A stretch of DNA of 64,000 nt from Acidobacteriaceae bacterium (GTDB taxonomy: Bacteria; Acidobacteriota; Terriglobia; Terriglobales; Acidobacteriaceae). The stretch spans positions 103,785-167,784 of the forward strand of contig PMHV01000034.1 of assembly GCA_003156805.1 (NCBI GenBank), in the 5' to 3' direction. This document shows, one piece after another, positions 36,318 through 45,379 of this stretch (positions within the stretch are counted from its first letter, which is position 1; each line of letters begins with the position of its first letter). The notes beneath the pieces are model-generated. The model was not told the origin of the DNA. It made no database searches and saw nothing but the letters and a program-made list of their open reading frames with translations. Position numbers and translations under genes: made by a program.

Positions 36318-38732
36318 CTAATGGCGGTCGTCGGTGTTGATGCCGAAGCCGAGGATGGCGGTTACTTCGACCGGCTGTTTGCCGCGCATGGCAGGGCGGA
36401 ATTTCCAACTGGGCAGGGCGGCCATTACTTTCGCGGTGAACACGGCCGGGCCGGGTTCGAGGACTTTAAAGTTCTTGAGGTTTCCGGAAGTGTCGAGCGT
36501 ACAGACGAGCACCATGTGGGAATTCATCAAGTCGCGGGGCAGATCGGTGCGCATGGGCTGCGGATCGACGAGATTCTCAGCGTAGGGATGGGCGGCGGAG
36601 GCGGGGTCGGCGAACTGCATTACGGCTTGTCCGAGAGAAGTGTCCAAATAAATCGTGTACACTCTGTCGCCCTTAAGTTCGCCGTAAAAGTTGAACGCGC
36701 CGCCGGAGCGCGAGGTGGCGACGATGGTAATGGCAGGACCTTGCTGCTCCTTCACCGAGGATCGTCCAGGAAGGTTGGGATCGTTGCCGTTGGCGTCGGA
36801 GCCGAAGCTGGGCAGAGTGATGATGGTGCTGCCGCCGCTGACGGAAACGCCGGGCACAACAGGAATTCCGACTGGGGCATTGCCCGCGCCGCCGGGACCA
36901 GAGGAGGGCGAGATTCCGCCGCGGGCGTTGGGGTCAGAGCCGCGATCGGAACCCGACTTGCCGGCGCCGGACTCAGTGCCGGTCATGCCGCTGCCGGGGC
37001 CATCGCCGTGACCAATTCCCGAGCCGCCACCGGCACCGCCGAGACCGGGGTGATCTTCGCCGGCGGGTGATAGAGCCAGCGAACCGGCGCCACTGTTGCC
37101 GGGTATGCCAACTTTGGATCCCGGTTGATTCGAAACCACGACTCCAGAACCGGAGCCACTGCCGCCTCCGCCGTTGGGGGGAGCAAGAACGGAACCGACC
37201 TCGCCGACTCCGCCGAGGCCTGTGCCTTTGCGGCCCAAACCAGAACCAGAAGCACCGGAACCGCTGCCCAGCGATGGCGGAGGTTGGATAACGTTGCTGG
37301 CCAGTTCGTTGCTGGACAGACCACTGCCGCCGGGGGCGCCGGACGCGCCGCCAGCGCCGCGTGACGAGCCTGAGCCTGACACGGAAGGTGGTGGTGGCAC
37401 AACGTTTGCGGCTCCGAGGGAATTTGTCCGGCCTCTTCCCGAGGCTGTGCCTCCCGCGCCTGTGGCCGAACCGCCGACGGAAGGTGGTGGAGGAATCACA
37501 TTGGAACTGACGCCACTTCCGGCCGCGTTGCGGCTGCTTCCTGAGGCGTTGCCAGCGGAGACAGTGGGCGGGGGAGGAACTACGTCCTGGGTTCCGAAAA
37601 TCTTGCCGATGATACTGCTCATGAACGATGAACTGCCGGTTGGAGTGGGCGGCGGAGGAACGACTGACCGGGATGGATCGGCCACACTTCCACTGGCTAA
37701 CGTGCGCAGATCGCGCGACGAATCGGCGGAGGGTGGCGGAGCGATAACAGAGGGCGAAGGCAGTGAGAGTTTGGGATTGCGCGCCTGCTCGCGTTCCGGC
37801 GCCGAAACCGGCGGAGGCACAACGGCACTGCTCATCTGCACCGGCGAGCGCGAGATTTCGCGGTTTGTTACCCCCGGAGCGGGTGGAATTACGCTGCCAT
37901 TGAGCGCCGGGGCGGAGCGCTCTCTATCGCGAGAGACGTTCGTGGGCGCGGGCGCGATGACGTTTGCGTTCAGAGACGGTGCGATCAGCGAGTGTTCGCG
38001 CGAAACGTTCGGCGCCGGAGCAACCACGGTTGAATTCAATGAGGGCGCGACAAGCGACCGGTCGCGGGAGAGACTGGGAGCTGGAGGCACGACAGCGTCG
38101 AGAGTGACGCCGCCGCGCGAGTGATCGGGGGCGACATTCGCCGGCGCCGGAGCCACTACGTTCGCCGGGAGGCTTGGCAGCACGAGAGAAGAATGCAGAC
38201 CTTCCGACGGCGGCGGGCCGGGATTGGTGGGCTTGATGGCGAGCAGGTTGGCTACGGCATCCGTCGAAGCGGGAAGTTTGAGGTTGGGAGCGTCGACAAT
38301 TTTCTGGGCGAGGGAACGTCCGCGGGCCACGCGAATGGTTTGCGTCCGATGATGCGCTTCGCGGCCGCCGGCGCGTCCGCTGGCGCCGGTATGGGCGCCG
38401 CCGAGATCTTCGGTGCGAGGCAGTTCGTCGCCGGAGTAGTAGATCACCTCATAGGGCTGCACCTTGGGCGCGGCATAGGGGCGCATGCTGGCAATCTGAC
38501 GGGGAAGAACGATGATGACGAAGAGCAAAAAGGCTTCGACTGCCCACACCGTCAACATGCCGCGGTAGGGGACGAGTCCGTGAGCGGATTCGCCTGCCAG
38601 CCGCGTGCCGGAACGCGCGAATGCCGGGCGGATAGCACTGACGAACTCCGGCCAGCGCTCTGACCACTCCACCAGGAGCTTGGGAGCCTCGTGAAGTTGG
38701 ACGGGCTCTTCGAGTTGGATGGTTTCGCTCAC
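36318..38732 (-). CDS. Very long TonB-family energy transducer-like protein with Pro/Gly-rich linker
   Basis: 804 residues from GTG 38732, with GAGG upstream; a frame extending to 38858 overlaps the DUF192 gene and has a basic, improbable sequence. The N-terminal cytoplasmic stretch is about 55 residues. One membrane helix follows (GMLTVWAVEAFLLFVIIVLP, about 58-77). Then come 550 residues of low-complexity linker: repeated units with VVPPPP or VAPAP every 30-40 residues and long Gly/Ser blocks. The last 90 residues have a TonB C-terminal fold: HMVLVCTLDTSGNLKNFKVL, then LPSWKFRPAMRGKQPVEV. TonB proteins transmit proton-motive force to outer-membrane transporters; linkers are usually about 100-200 residues. 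It lies at the end of the Tad operon, 16 bases past the DUF192 gene, so a link to pilus or secretion is possible but not shown. Confidence 0.82.
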   Translation of the reverse strand: MSETIQLEEPVQLHEAPKLLVEWSERWPEFVSAIRPAFARSGTRLAGESAHGLVPYRGMLTVWAVEAFLLFVIIVLPRQIASMRPYAAPKVQPYEVIYYSGDELPRTEDLGGAHTGASGRAGGREAHHRTQTIRVARGRSLAQKIVDAPNLKLPASTDAVANLLAIKPTNPGPPPSEGLHSSLVLPSLPANVVAPAPANVAPDHSRGGVTLDAVVPPAPSLSRDRSLVAPSLNSTVVAPAPNVSREHSLIAPSLNANVIAPAPTNVSRDRERSAPALNGSVIPPAPGVTNREISRSPVQMSSAVVPPPVSAPEREQARNPKLSLPSPSVIAPPPSADSSRDLRTLASGSVADPSRSVVPPPPTPTGSSSFMSSIIGKIFGTQDVVPPPPTVSAGNASGSSRNAAGSGVSSNVIPPPPSVGGSATGAGGTASGRGRTNSLGAANVVPPPPSVSGSGSSRGAGGASGAPGGSGLSSNELASNVIQPPPSLGSGSGASGSGLGRKGTGLGGVGEVGSVLAPPNGGGGSGSGSGVVVSNQPGSKVGIPGNSGAGSLALSPAGEDHPGLGGAGGGSGIGHGDGPGSGMTGTESGAGKSGSDRGSDPNARGGISPSSGPGGAGNAPVGIPVVPGVSVSGGSTIITLPSFGSDANGNDPNLPGRSSVKEQQGPAITIVATSRSGGAFNFYGELKGDRVYTIYLDTSLGQAVMQFADPASAAHPYAENLVDPQPMRTDLPRDLMNSHMVLVCTLDTSGNLKNFKVLEPGPAVFTAKVMAALPSWKFRPAMRGKQPVEVTAILGFGINTDDRH

Positions 38733-38748
38733 CTGGATGGAGCCTCGT

Positions 38749-39126
38749 TTACTTTTTGACCGTGATCTCAATTTTATCGCCCACCGCCGTTTTCGTGGTG
38801 GCGACCGTCTGGCGCGGCAATTCCAGCACCGAAGCCGCCTGCAGCCGCACCGGCGCAAAACGCCAGGGTTTTAATCCTTGTTCCAGATGCACTACCGCGC
38901 CGGCGCGGTCAAGATAGACCACGTCGATAGCAAACCGCATGGCTAGAGTATGAACGCCGCGGCAGGGTTTGATCCAGAGTCCCTTTCCGTTACTAAAGTC
39001 ACTCTCGCGGGCTCCCAGCAAACCGCGCAGACGCGACCAGTGGGTATCTGCCAGTGACAACTCGGTGGCCAGATACACCTGGCGCGTGCAATTGAACGCG
39101 CGGCCCTGCGGGGAAAATCCCGGCAT
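38749..39126 (-). CDS. DUF192 family protein
   Basis: 125 residues from ATG 39126, with AGGAG at a spacing of five. A GTG start at 39189 would overlap the tadC stop (GTGA) but lacks a ribosome site. The chain shows the DUF192 pattern: LADTHWSRLRGLLGARESDF, LWIKPCRGVHTLAMRFAIDV (the conserved HTFxMxFPID-like core) and VVHLEQGLKPWRFAPVRLQA. Some archaeal members are structurally characterised; the function remains unknown. DUF192 genes are often found beside Tad genes in acidobacteria. Here it sits between tadC and the TonB-like gene in the same transcription unit. Confidence 0.85.
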   Translation of the reverse strand: MPGFSPQGRAFNCTRQVYLATELSLADTHWSRLRGLLGARESDFSNGKGLWIKPCRGVHTLAMRFAIDVVYLDRAGAVVHLEQGLKPWRFAPVRLQAASVLELPRQTVATTKTAVGDKIEITVKK

Positions 39127-39185
39127 GATGCTCCTGGTTTCCTTTTGGCGGTCCCGGCTGTTTCCGGCCTCACTTCCCTCCGGTT

Positions 39186-40088
39186 TCACTTGCCCACGAG
39201 GGAGTGGTAGGCCGAGATCAAAGCTGGACCGACGGTGACGAAGAGGAACGGCACTAGAATGAATATTACAAGGGGAGGGACCATCTTGATGGTAGTCTTG
39301 GCGGCTTGCTCTTCGGCGCGCTGGCGCCGGGAGGTTCGCAAAGAATCCGAATGAACCCGCAAAGCTTGAGCTACGCTGGTTCCGAAGCGATCAGTCTGGA
39401 TAAGGGTACCCACCAGAGAGCGAATGTCGTCGACTCCGGTGCGATCGACCATATTGCGGAGAGCCTCGGCGCGCGGCTTGCCGGCGCGCATTTCGAGATT
39501 CACCAGGTGAAATTCGTCGCTTAGATCGGGATGGGCATGATGCAAGTCCTGGCCGACGCGCATCAGGGCCTGGTCAAGCGCCAGTCCGGCCTCAACGCAG
39601 ATCACGGTCAGGTCGAGAGCGTCGGGCAGCGCCAGGCGAATCCGCTGCTGGCGGTTCTTGATCATGCGCTTGAGAAAAAAACGAGGAATAAAGAAACCCA
39701 GCGCCGGAATGCAAACCAGGAGCGGCAGACTATTGAAGCCGGAAAATGCCACCACCCCGATGAAGCCCAGAAGACCCAGCAGAATGCGTGCGCCGAAATA
39801 GTAACTGATGTGACTCGAATCGCGCAGTCCCGCCTGAATCAGCCAGGCGCGGGTGCGGGAGACGTCGGAGGGCGAAAGCGGGATGGCTTTGCTGAGTGGA
39901 TCGAGAGCCTGCTCCAGCCGTTCCTTCACCTTGCGGGCGGGTTTTTCCTCGACCCGGGCCGGACGTCCACCGAGGGCGCGCAAACGCGCTCCCAGCACGG
40001 AGTTGGGCGTCACCACGGCGGCGCCGAAGGAAAACACCACCAGCACAACCGTGACGAACACGACGGCGATAAGAATAATCAGCGACAT
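39186..40088 (-). CDS. tadC: Tad pilus inner-membrane platform protein TadC
   Basis: 300 residues, start ATG 40088. An N-terminal membrane helix (3-25) is followed by a T2SF (GspF-like) domain. Visible hallmarks are LIQAGLRDSSHISYYFGARI, ALPDALDLTVICVEAGLALD, GKPRAEALRNMVDRTGVDDI and a C-terminal helix (IFILVPFLFVTVGPALI). TadC pairs with TadB to form the platform that moves pilin subunits in Flp pilus assembly. It lies 30 bases from tadB and 3-base-overlaps an upstream GTG of the DUF192 gene. Confidence 0.93.
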   Translation of the reverse strand: MSLIILIAVVFVTVVLVVFSFGAAVVTPNSVLGARLRALGGRPARVEEKPARKVKERLEQALDPLSKAIPLSPSDVSRTRAWLIQAGLRDSSHISYYFGARILLGLLGFIGVVAFSGFNSLPLLVCIPALGFFIPRFFLKRMIKNRQQRIRLALPDALDLTVICVEAGLALDQALMRVGQDLHHAHPDLSDEFHLVNLEMRAGKPRAEALRNMVDRTGVDDIRSLVGTLIQTDRFGTSVAQALRVHSDSLRTSRRQRAEEQAAKTTIKMVPPLVIFILVPFLFVTVGPALISAYHSLVGK

Positions 40089-40118
40089 CGTTAAACCTGA
40101 TCGTTAAACCTCGATCGT

Positions 40119-41093
40119 TTACACCTGGATCCGGATGATCTTCCGGATCACAAAATAACCAATCGTCTGCAGAGCCACGCTGGCTGCCAGCAGCGTGTGC
40201 CCGATCGGATCGGAGAACAGCGGCCGGACAAATTCTGGACTCATAACCAAGAGTAAAGCTACGACTCCCGGCGGCATGGCCATGAGCAGGGCCATCGTCA
40301 AGCGCCCTTGCGCGGTGTGAACCCGCACCTGCCGCTGAATCTTGAACCGCTCACGGATCACGTAAGACAAGTTGTCGAGGATTTCCGCCAGGTTGCCGCC
40401 GGTTTCGCGCTGCAGCATCACGGCGGTGACGAAGAACTTCACGTCCACCAGAGGCATGCGCATGGTGAGATTCATGAGCGCATCGCGCACCGGCATGCCG
40501 AATTTCTGTTCTTCGTAGAGCTTGCGGAATTCGCTCGACAGCGGTTCAGCCACTTCATTGGAAATCATTTCCAGAGCGGTGGTGAAGGCGTGGCCGGCGC
40601 GGACGGCGCGGGCCAGCGTGTCGATCGCTTCGGGGAAAAGTTCTTCGAATTTCTCGAAGCGCTTCTGGCGCCGGTAGGAGACAACCGAATAAGGAAGAAA
40701 AGTACCGATGATGAAAGCAGTCCAGGCGATGGCTGGAGTCTTGCTCGACCAGGCCAGCGTCGCCGCTCCGGCTGCGACGCCGCAAAAGACACAAAGCATG
40801 AGAAAGTTGCCGGCGCGCATCTTCATGCCGGCCTGGGCCAGGGACTCCTGCACCGCGGACACGCGCTCGGAACGCCGCAGCAGGGTATCCAGCGCGGGAA
40901 TGCGGCTGAGTTGTTCGTCGCGCAGCAGGGCGAGTTCTTCGTTGGTATCCCGTTCAGGCGCCTTCTGCACGGTGGCGAGCCGCTCCCTAATCAGACGGGC
41001 ACGCGCACTGCGCTGGTCGAATAGCGACCCGATGGCGAAGGCCGCGAGAGCCACCACGGCAAACACAAGGACGGCGATCAAGGCTGCGGACAT
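40119..41093 (-). CDS. tadB: Tad pilus inner-membrane platform protein TadB
   Basis: 324 residues, start ATG 41093. Membrane helices lie near 5-25, 98-130 and 270-320. The T2SF domain shows LFPEAIDTLARAVRAGHAFT, EVAEPLSSEFRKLYEEQKFG and FFVTAVMLQRETGGNLAEIL, the classic TadB/TadC family cores. Together with TadC it forms the membrane platform for Flp pilus extension. The gap to cpaF upstream is 240 bases and contains a MITE-like element, which may separate it from the rest of the operon in transcription. Confidence 0.93.
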   Translation of the reverse strand: MSAALIAVLVFAVVALAAFAIGSLFDQRSARARLIRERLATVQKAPERDTNEELALLRDEQLSRIPALDTLLRRSERVSAVQESLAQAGMKMRAGNFLMLCVFCGVAAGAATLAWSSKTPAIAWTAFIIGTFLPYSVVSYRRQKRFEKFEELFPEAIDTLARAVRAGHAFTTALEMISNEVAEPLSSEFRKLYEEQKFGMPVRDALMNLTMRMPLVDVKFFVTAVMLQRETGGNLAEILDNLSYVIRERFKIQRQVRVHTAQGRLTMALLMAMPPGVVALLLVMSPEFVRPLFSDPIGHTLLAASVALQTIGYFVIRKIIRIQV

Positions 41094-41161
41094 GGCAAAA
41101 CTCTGTGGTTAAAAGTGTACGACGTCAAACCTTACAACCGTTAAATCTTACAAAGCTCGGT

Positions 41162-41291
41162 AGTGGTGCAACTTGAGGATACTCCAGCGCGAGATCCCCT
41201 TCGGCTTCGCTCAGGGCAGGCTCTCGCCCCGCTGGGGAAAACGCGGGGCTTCGGGATGACGTCTTCCTGATAACTCCGAAACTGCACCACT
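41162..41291. mobile_element. Putative 130-bp MITE-like element inside the Tad operon
   Basis: The stretch is bounded by perfect 9-base inverted ends AGTGGTGCA (41162-41170) and TGCACCACT (41283-41291), with weaker symmetry continuing inward. Its interior holds the dispersed motif CTTCGGCTTCGCTCAGGGCA (41199-41218) and a GC hairpin (GCCCCGC 41226-41232, GCGGGGC 41243-41249). It has no coding capacity and sits between the stop of cpaF and the start of tadB. No clear target duplication was seen. Confidence 0.5.
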
Positions 41292-41333
41292 CCTCAAAAT
41301 TCACGGCATTCATGCCGGGGTTTCAAAACTCCC

Positions 41334-42629
41334 TCAAACCTCGGTCTTCGACTCAAATAAGGCGGGGCGCAGCCGCGCTCCAGAAACAGCCAGGCGGTCG
41401 GCAAACAGGGGGCGGAATCCAGTCGCATGGAACGTACCGCGTACTTTTCCGCCTTCGTCAATGGACCGGCGCTCGAACACAAAAATGTCTTCCATGTTGA
41501 TCAGGTCGCCTTCCATGCCGGTTACTTCGGAAATGGAGATCACCTTGCGCGTACCGTCGGACAATCGGGCGATCTGCACCACCGCATGGATAGCGGAGGC
41601 AATCTGGTGGCGCACCGCGCGCTCGGGAATGTTGAGATTGGCCATGGAAACCATATTCTCGATGCGGGCCAGCGCGTCGCGCACCGAGTTGGCGTGGACC
41701 GTGGTCAACGAGCCTTCGTGGCCCGTGTTCATGGCTTGCAGCATGTCGAAGGCTTCTTCGCCGCGGACCTCGCCCACGATGATGCGATCCGGGCGCATAC
41801 GAAGACTGTTGATCACCAACTGCCGCTGCCGCACCGCGCCTTTCCCTTCGATGTTGGGCGGACGGGTTTCCAGACGAACGATGTGCTCCTGCTTGAGCTG
41901 TAATTCGGCGGCATCTTCGATGGTGACGATGCGCTCGGAATTGGGAATGTAGCCGGAGAGCACGTTGAGTAAAGTAGTCTTGCCGGCGCCAGTGCCGCCC
42001 GAGATCAAGAGATTCAATCGCCCCTTCACCATGGCGGACAGCAGTTCGAGCATGGCTTCGGTGAGGGTCTGGTTCTCAATCATGTTGCGGGCGGTGACCG
42101 GATCGCGGCCAAAACGGCGGATGGAGAGGCAAGCGCCATCGAGAGCGAGGGGTGGAATGATGGCGTTGACGCGGGAGCCATCGGCGAGGCGCGCGTCGAC
42201 CATGGGCGAAGATTCATCCACCCGACGGCCCACCCGCGAAACGATGCGCTCGATGATCTGCATCAGGTGCTGATTATCCTTGAAGGAAAAGCTGGTGAGT
42301 TCCAGCTTGCCGGCGCGCTCGACGTAGACTCGGTCAAAGCGGTTGACCAGAATGTCGGAAATGGTGTTGTCCTTGAGCAGCGGCTCGAGCGGGCCGAGAC
42401 CGAAGATCTCGTCCAGGATTTCTCGCGCCAAACGTTCGCGCTCGGCGAAGCTGAGAGGTATGACCTCGCTGTTGACGGAATTCCGGATGAGCACGAGAAC
42501 TTCCTCGCGCGCGCTGTCGCCGGAAGAGCGCCCCAGCTTCTCCAGGTCGAGGCGGTCGAGGATCTTGCGATGCAGGTCGGCTTTTACCTGCTGGTACTCG
42601 CTGCGCTCGAAAGTCTGTACATTGGCCAT
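41334..42629 (-). CDS. cpaF: Tad pilus assembly ATPase CpaF/TadA
   Basis: 431 residues, start ATG 42629. Secretion-ATPase motifs: Walker [10 protein letters not shown] (near 225), the Asp box TIEDAAELQ, Walker [18 protein letters not shown] and the His box [13 protein letters not shown]. The N-terminal 180 residues contain the conserved [20 protein letters not shown] stretch of the CpaF subgroup. It forms a hexamer below the TadB/TadC platform to drive Flp pilus assembly. It is 14 bases downstream of cpaE. Confidence 0.95.
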   Translation of the reverse strand: MANVQTFERSEYQQVKADLHRKILDRLDLEKLGRSSGDSAREEVLVLIRNSVNSEVIPLSFAERERLAREILDEIFGLGPLEPLLKDNTISDILVNRFDRVYVERAGKLELTSFSFKDNQHLMQIIERIVSRVGRRVDESSPMVDARLADGSRVNAIIPPLALDGACLSIRRFGRDPVTARNMIENQTLTEAMLELLSAMVKGRLNLLISGGTGAGKTTLLNVLSGYIPNSERIVTIEDAAELQLKQEHIVRLETRPPNIEGKGAVRQRQLVINSLRMRPDRIIVGEVRGEEAFDMLQAMNTGHEGSLTTVHANSVRDALARIENMVSMANLNIPERAVRHQIASAIHAVVQIARLSDGTRKVISISEVTGMEGDLINMEDIFVFERRSIDEGGKVRGTFHATGFRPLFADRLAVSGARLRPALFESKTEV

Positions 42630-42643
42630 AACGTTCTACGTTC

Positions 42644-43816
42644 TCACACCGTTTTGAACAGCGACCAGGTGGCGCGTTTCACGTCGATGTCGTTGCGCGT
42701 CAACTCGTGCGCCAGCCCGGAAAAACAGCGGGCAATCTCCGTATGACTCTGCTCCATGAGCGGCACGCCGCGGTCAATCGCCGAGGAGACCGCGAAGTAT
42801 TGGTTGGGCACGCGCCAGAGTAGTTTTGCCCCGGCGGCGTTTTCCGCATCCGCTTCGCTGAAGCCGGGAACCTTGCGAAAGCGGTTGAGCACCAGCCGCA
42901 CCCGTTCGCGGGCGCCGCTTTCTCCCAGGTATTGATGCACGCGCGCAGCGCTCCACAGCGAGGCCACGTCGGTACAGGCGACCAGCAAAACCGTCTCCGA
43001 GAGGTTGGCGACCAGGCGGCTGGCAGCATCGAGGCGCGAAGAATTATCCACCACCACGTAACGGTAGTGCGTCACCAGCATATCGAAGAGCCGCACAAAC
43101 TCGGCGGTCGAGGGCTCAAGAGCGGCCGGCGCATTGGTCCCGGCCAGCAATTGCAGGCCGCCATTGTGCCGGGTCATGAAACTTTCGAGCAGGGAACTAT
43201 CCATGCGGTGCAGGTTGCGAGTGGCGTCGGCGACGGTGAAGTGGGGCTTCACGTTCAGATGCAGGGAGTCATGTCCCAATGGAGCGAGGTCCACCAGAGC
43301 AGTCTGGCCATGCGCCGCTTGCAGGGCCAGCGCCAGATTGACGGCCACGGTGGTTGCGCCGCTTCCGCCCTTGGCATTGACGATGCAAAATACCTTGCCG
43401 CGGGGGCCCTGCTTGTCCACGCGCCGCTGGGCCGTGGTCAGGCGGACAAAGGCTTCCAGGAGATCGGTCGTGGTGGTGGGACGCTCGATGAACTCGCGCG
43501 CGCCAGCCCGCATGGCATTCACGATCACCTGCGGCTGATTGAGGCTGCCGATGGCAAACACAGCGGTATCGGGCAGGTCCCGGTGCAGAAACTCAATCGC
43601 GTGCATGGCCATGCCGGGATTGTCGGAGGGAATATCCACGAGCAGGACATCGGGATGGGCGGCCTGCAACCGGCGCGCTACGGGGTCGGAGGCCGCAACT
43701 GGAAAACTGGCGCTGGTGTGCACCGTACGGGCGACACTGGTGCCATCCACCAATACCTGCAGCACGGTGCGCTGCTCGTTGTCGGTGGCGACGATTACGA
43801 CAGAAAGCTCCGGCAT
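42644..43816 (-). CDS. cpaE: Tad pilus localisation protein CpaE (receiver + ParA-like ATPase)
   Basis: 390 residues from ATG 43816; a TTG six codons upstream is less likely. The N-terminal domain (about 1-125) resembles a response-regulator fold: DVLLVDIPSDNPGM holds the Asp position, and ELIERPTTTTDLLEA-like (here REFIERPTTTTDLLEA) the C-terminal end. The ParA/MinD-type ATPase domain begins at about 140 with VNAKGGSGATTVAVNLALAL, a deviant Walker A motif. It then has TALVDLAPLGHDSLHL and VVVDNSSRLDAASR. CpaE is thought to place the pilus machinery in the cell. Located between cpaC and cpaF, in the conserved Tad order. Confidence 0.92.
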   Translation of the reverse strand: MPELSVVIVATDNEQRTVLQVLVDGTSVARTVHTSASFPVAASDPVARRLQAAHPDVLLVDIPSDNPGMAMHAIEFLHRDLPDTAVFAIGSLNQPQVIVNAMRAGAREFIERPTTTTDLLEAFVRLTTAQRRVDKQGPRGKVFCIVNAKGGSGATTVAVNLALALQAAHGQTALVDLAPLGHDSLHLNVKPHFTVADATRNLHRMDSSLLESFMTRHNGGLQLLAGTNAPAALEPSTAEFVRLFDMLVTHYRYVVVDNSSRLDAASRLVANLSETVLLVACTDVASLWSAARVHQYLGESGARERVRLVLNRFRKVPGFSEADAENAAGAKLLWRVPNQYFAVSSAIDRGVPLMEQSHTEIARCFSGLAHELTRNDIDVKRATWSLFKTV

Positions 43817-43901
43817 ACCCTGCGACTTCCCCAATCCCTCTCAATTTCAAATGCGGCGGTCGGCCCGCGCGCGTCCCTGCTTGCACTGGGCGCCCGCGGT
43901 G

Positions 43902-45302
43902 TTATTTCTTGCTCTTGTCGAACTGGTTGATGTTCATGTAAGGCTGCGGATTCGCGGGCCCCGGCGGCGGCTGAGTCGAAGGCGAAATCCGGTGCACCGT
44001 GCACAAGACCATCAACTCCGAATTGCTCTTCGTAATACTCTTGCTCTTGAAAAAATTACCCAGGATCGGAATGTCGCTGAGGCCGGGGATCTTATTCCAA
44101 ATGTCGGTGACACGGTTGTCCAGCAAGCCGGCGATTACGAAGCTCTGCCCATCCTGCAGCTCGAATTCAGTTTCAGCCTTGCGCGTGCTCAAAGCCGGAA
44201 CCGTGAAACCGGAAATCGTCAGTGCGTTGCTGAAGTCGAGAGTGCTCACTTCCGGGGAAACCGAGAGGTGAATATTGCCGTTGGGCATGATCACCGGGGT
44301 GAAATCCAGCTTAACCCCAAAATCCTTGAAGGAGATGGTGACGGCGGTGAAACCGGCGCCCGGCTGCACAATCGGGAAAGGGAACTGCCCACCCGCCAGA
44401 AAACTGGCCTTCTTGCCGTTGACCGCGATGAGATTGGGTTCGGCCAGAATCTGTAGCAGATTCCTGGTCTGCAGAGCTTCGATAACTGCGCCCAGCTGAA
44501 TGTCAGAGCGGAACAGGAACAGATTGAGGACGTTGTTGATGGTTTCCTGCGTGGTGGACGCTCCACCAGCGCCGGTGCTGAGTTGCTGCGAGCCGAAGCC
44601 CCCAAATTGTCCAGTGGTGGTGGTTCCAATGGTGTTGGTGGCCCCGGTGGAGATGACGTTGGCGCCGAGTTGAGTAATGGCGGAGCGGTCGACCTCGGCG
44701 AACTTCACCTGCAGAAGAACTTCCTGCGCGCCGACCGGGCCGAAGGTGAGTACATTAACCACCTTCGGAGAATAAGCGGAAGCGAGTTCTCCGGCGCGCT
44801 TGGCGACATCCTCGGTGGAAACGTGGCCGGAGAGCACGACCGCGGCCCGCGACGGCGTAACCGTAATCTGCTCGTCGGGGAAGACCCGGCGCTCCTCTTC
44901 GGCGCAGGCGCTGACATCGACATCCACGCGGAGATCGAAGCTGCGCGAGCGTTCCAGCTCATCCCAGATCAGCAGCGAGACTTCGCCCGGAGACCGGCCG
45001 TGGACGAGAATCTGAGTGGGTGTGATCACCCTGGCAAACGCGACCGCGTCATCGGTCACTGAGATACGGATGATGCGCTCGGTGGTGTTGATCAGCAGCG
45101 ACTTGTCGACCATAACGCGTAAAGGCGCCGAGCCTTGCGGCTGCGCCGACGGCGGTGGAAGCGTGGTGGTCTGCGTGGCCGTGGATGGGTTTTGGTCTTG
45201 AGATGGGGGCACAGTTGGTTGCTGCGTCTCCGGCCAGGCGAGCACAGAAAGCAGGAGAAACAGGACTGCGACGGCTCCCAAGAGTGTCGTGCGAACCTTC
45301 AT
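43902..45302 (-). CDS. cpaC: Tad pilus outer-membrane secretin CpaC/RcpA
   Basis: 466 residues from ATG 45302, with GAGAGGAAT as ribosome site; a frame back to 45413 overlaps cpaB and is rejected. Signal peptide: LLGAVAVLFLLLSVLAWPE. The N-terminal pilus domain has LRVMVDKSLLINTTERIIRI. A BON-like stretch (AAVVLSGHVSTEDVAKRAGEL) follows, and then the secretin domain (about 230-440) with EVLLQVKFAEVDRSAITQLG, LLQILAEPNLIAVNGKKASF and the C-terminal secretin signature SKSNSELMVLCTVH. It forms the outer-membrane ring for the Flp pilus. Between cpaB and cpaE. Confidence 0.93.
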   Translation of the reverse strand: MKVRTTLLGAVAVLFLLLSVLAWPETQQPTVPPSQDQNPSTATQTTTLPPPSAQPQGSAPLRVMVDKSLLINTTERIIRISVTDDAVAFARVITPTQILVHGRSPGEVSLLIWDELERSRSFDLRVDVDVSACAEEERRVFPDEQITVTPSRAAVVLSGHVSTEDVAKRAGELASAYSPKVVNVLTFGPVGAQEVLLQVKFAEVDRSAITQLGANVISTGATNTIGTTTTGQFGGFGSQQLSTGAGGASTTQETINNVLNLFLFRSDIQLGAVIEALQTRNLLQILAEPNLIAVNGKKASFLAGGQFPFPIVQPGAGFTAVTISFKDFGVKLDFTPVIMPNGNIHLSVSPEVSTLDFSNALTISGFTVPALSTRKAETEFELQDGQSFVIAGLLDNRVTDIWNKIPGLSDIPILGNFFKSKSITKSNSELMVLCTVHRISPSTQPPPGPANPQPYMNINQFDKSKK

Positions 45303-45379
45303 CGTGTGATTCCTCTCCAGGTGAGGAACGTACTTTGCAACTGATGGAAACTGTGCAGGGCAGAAATATCTTTGAAGTC

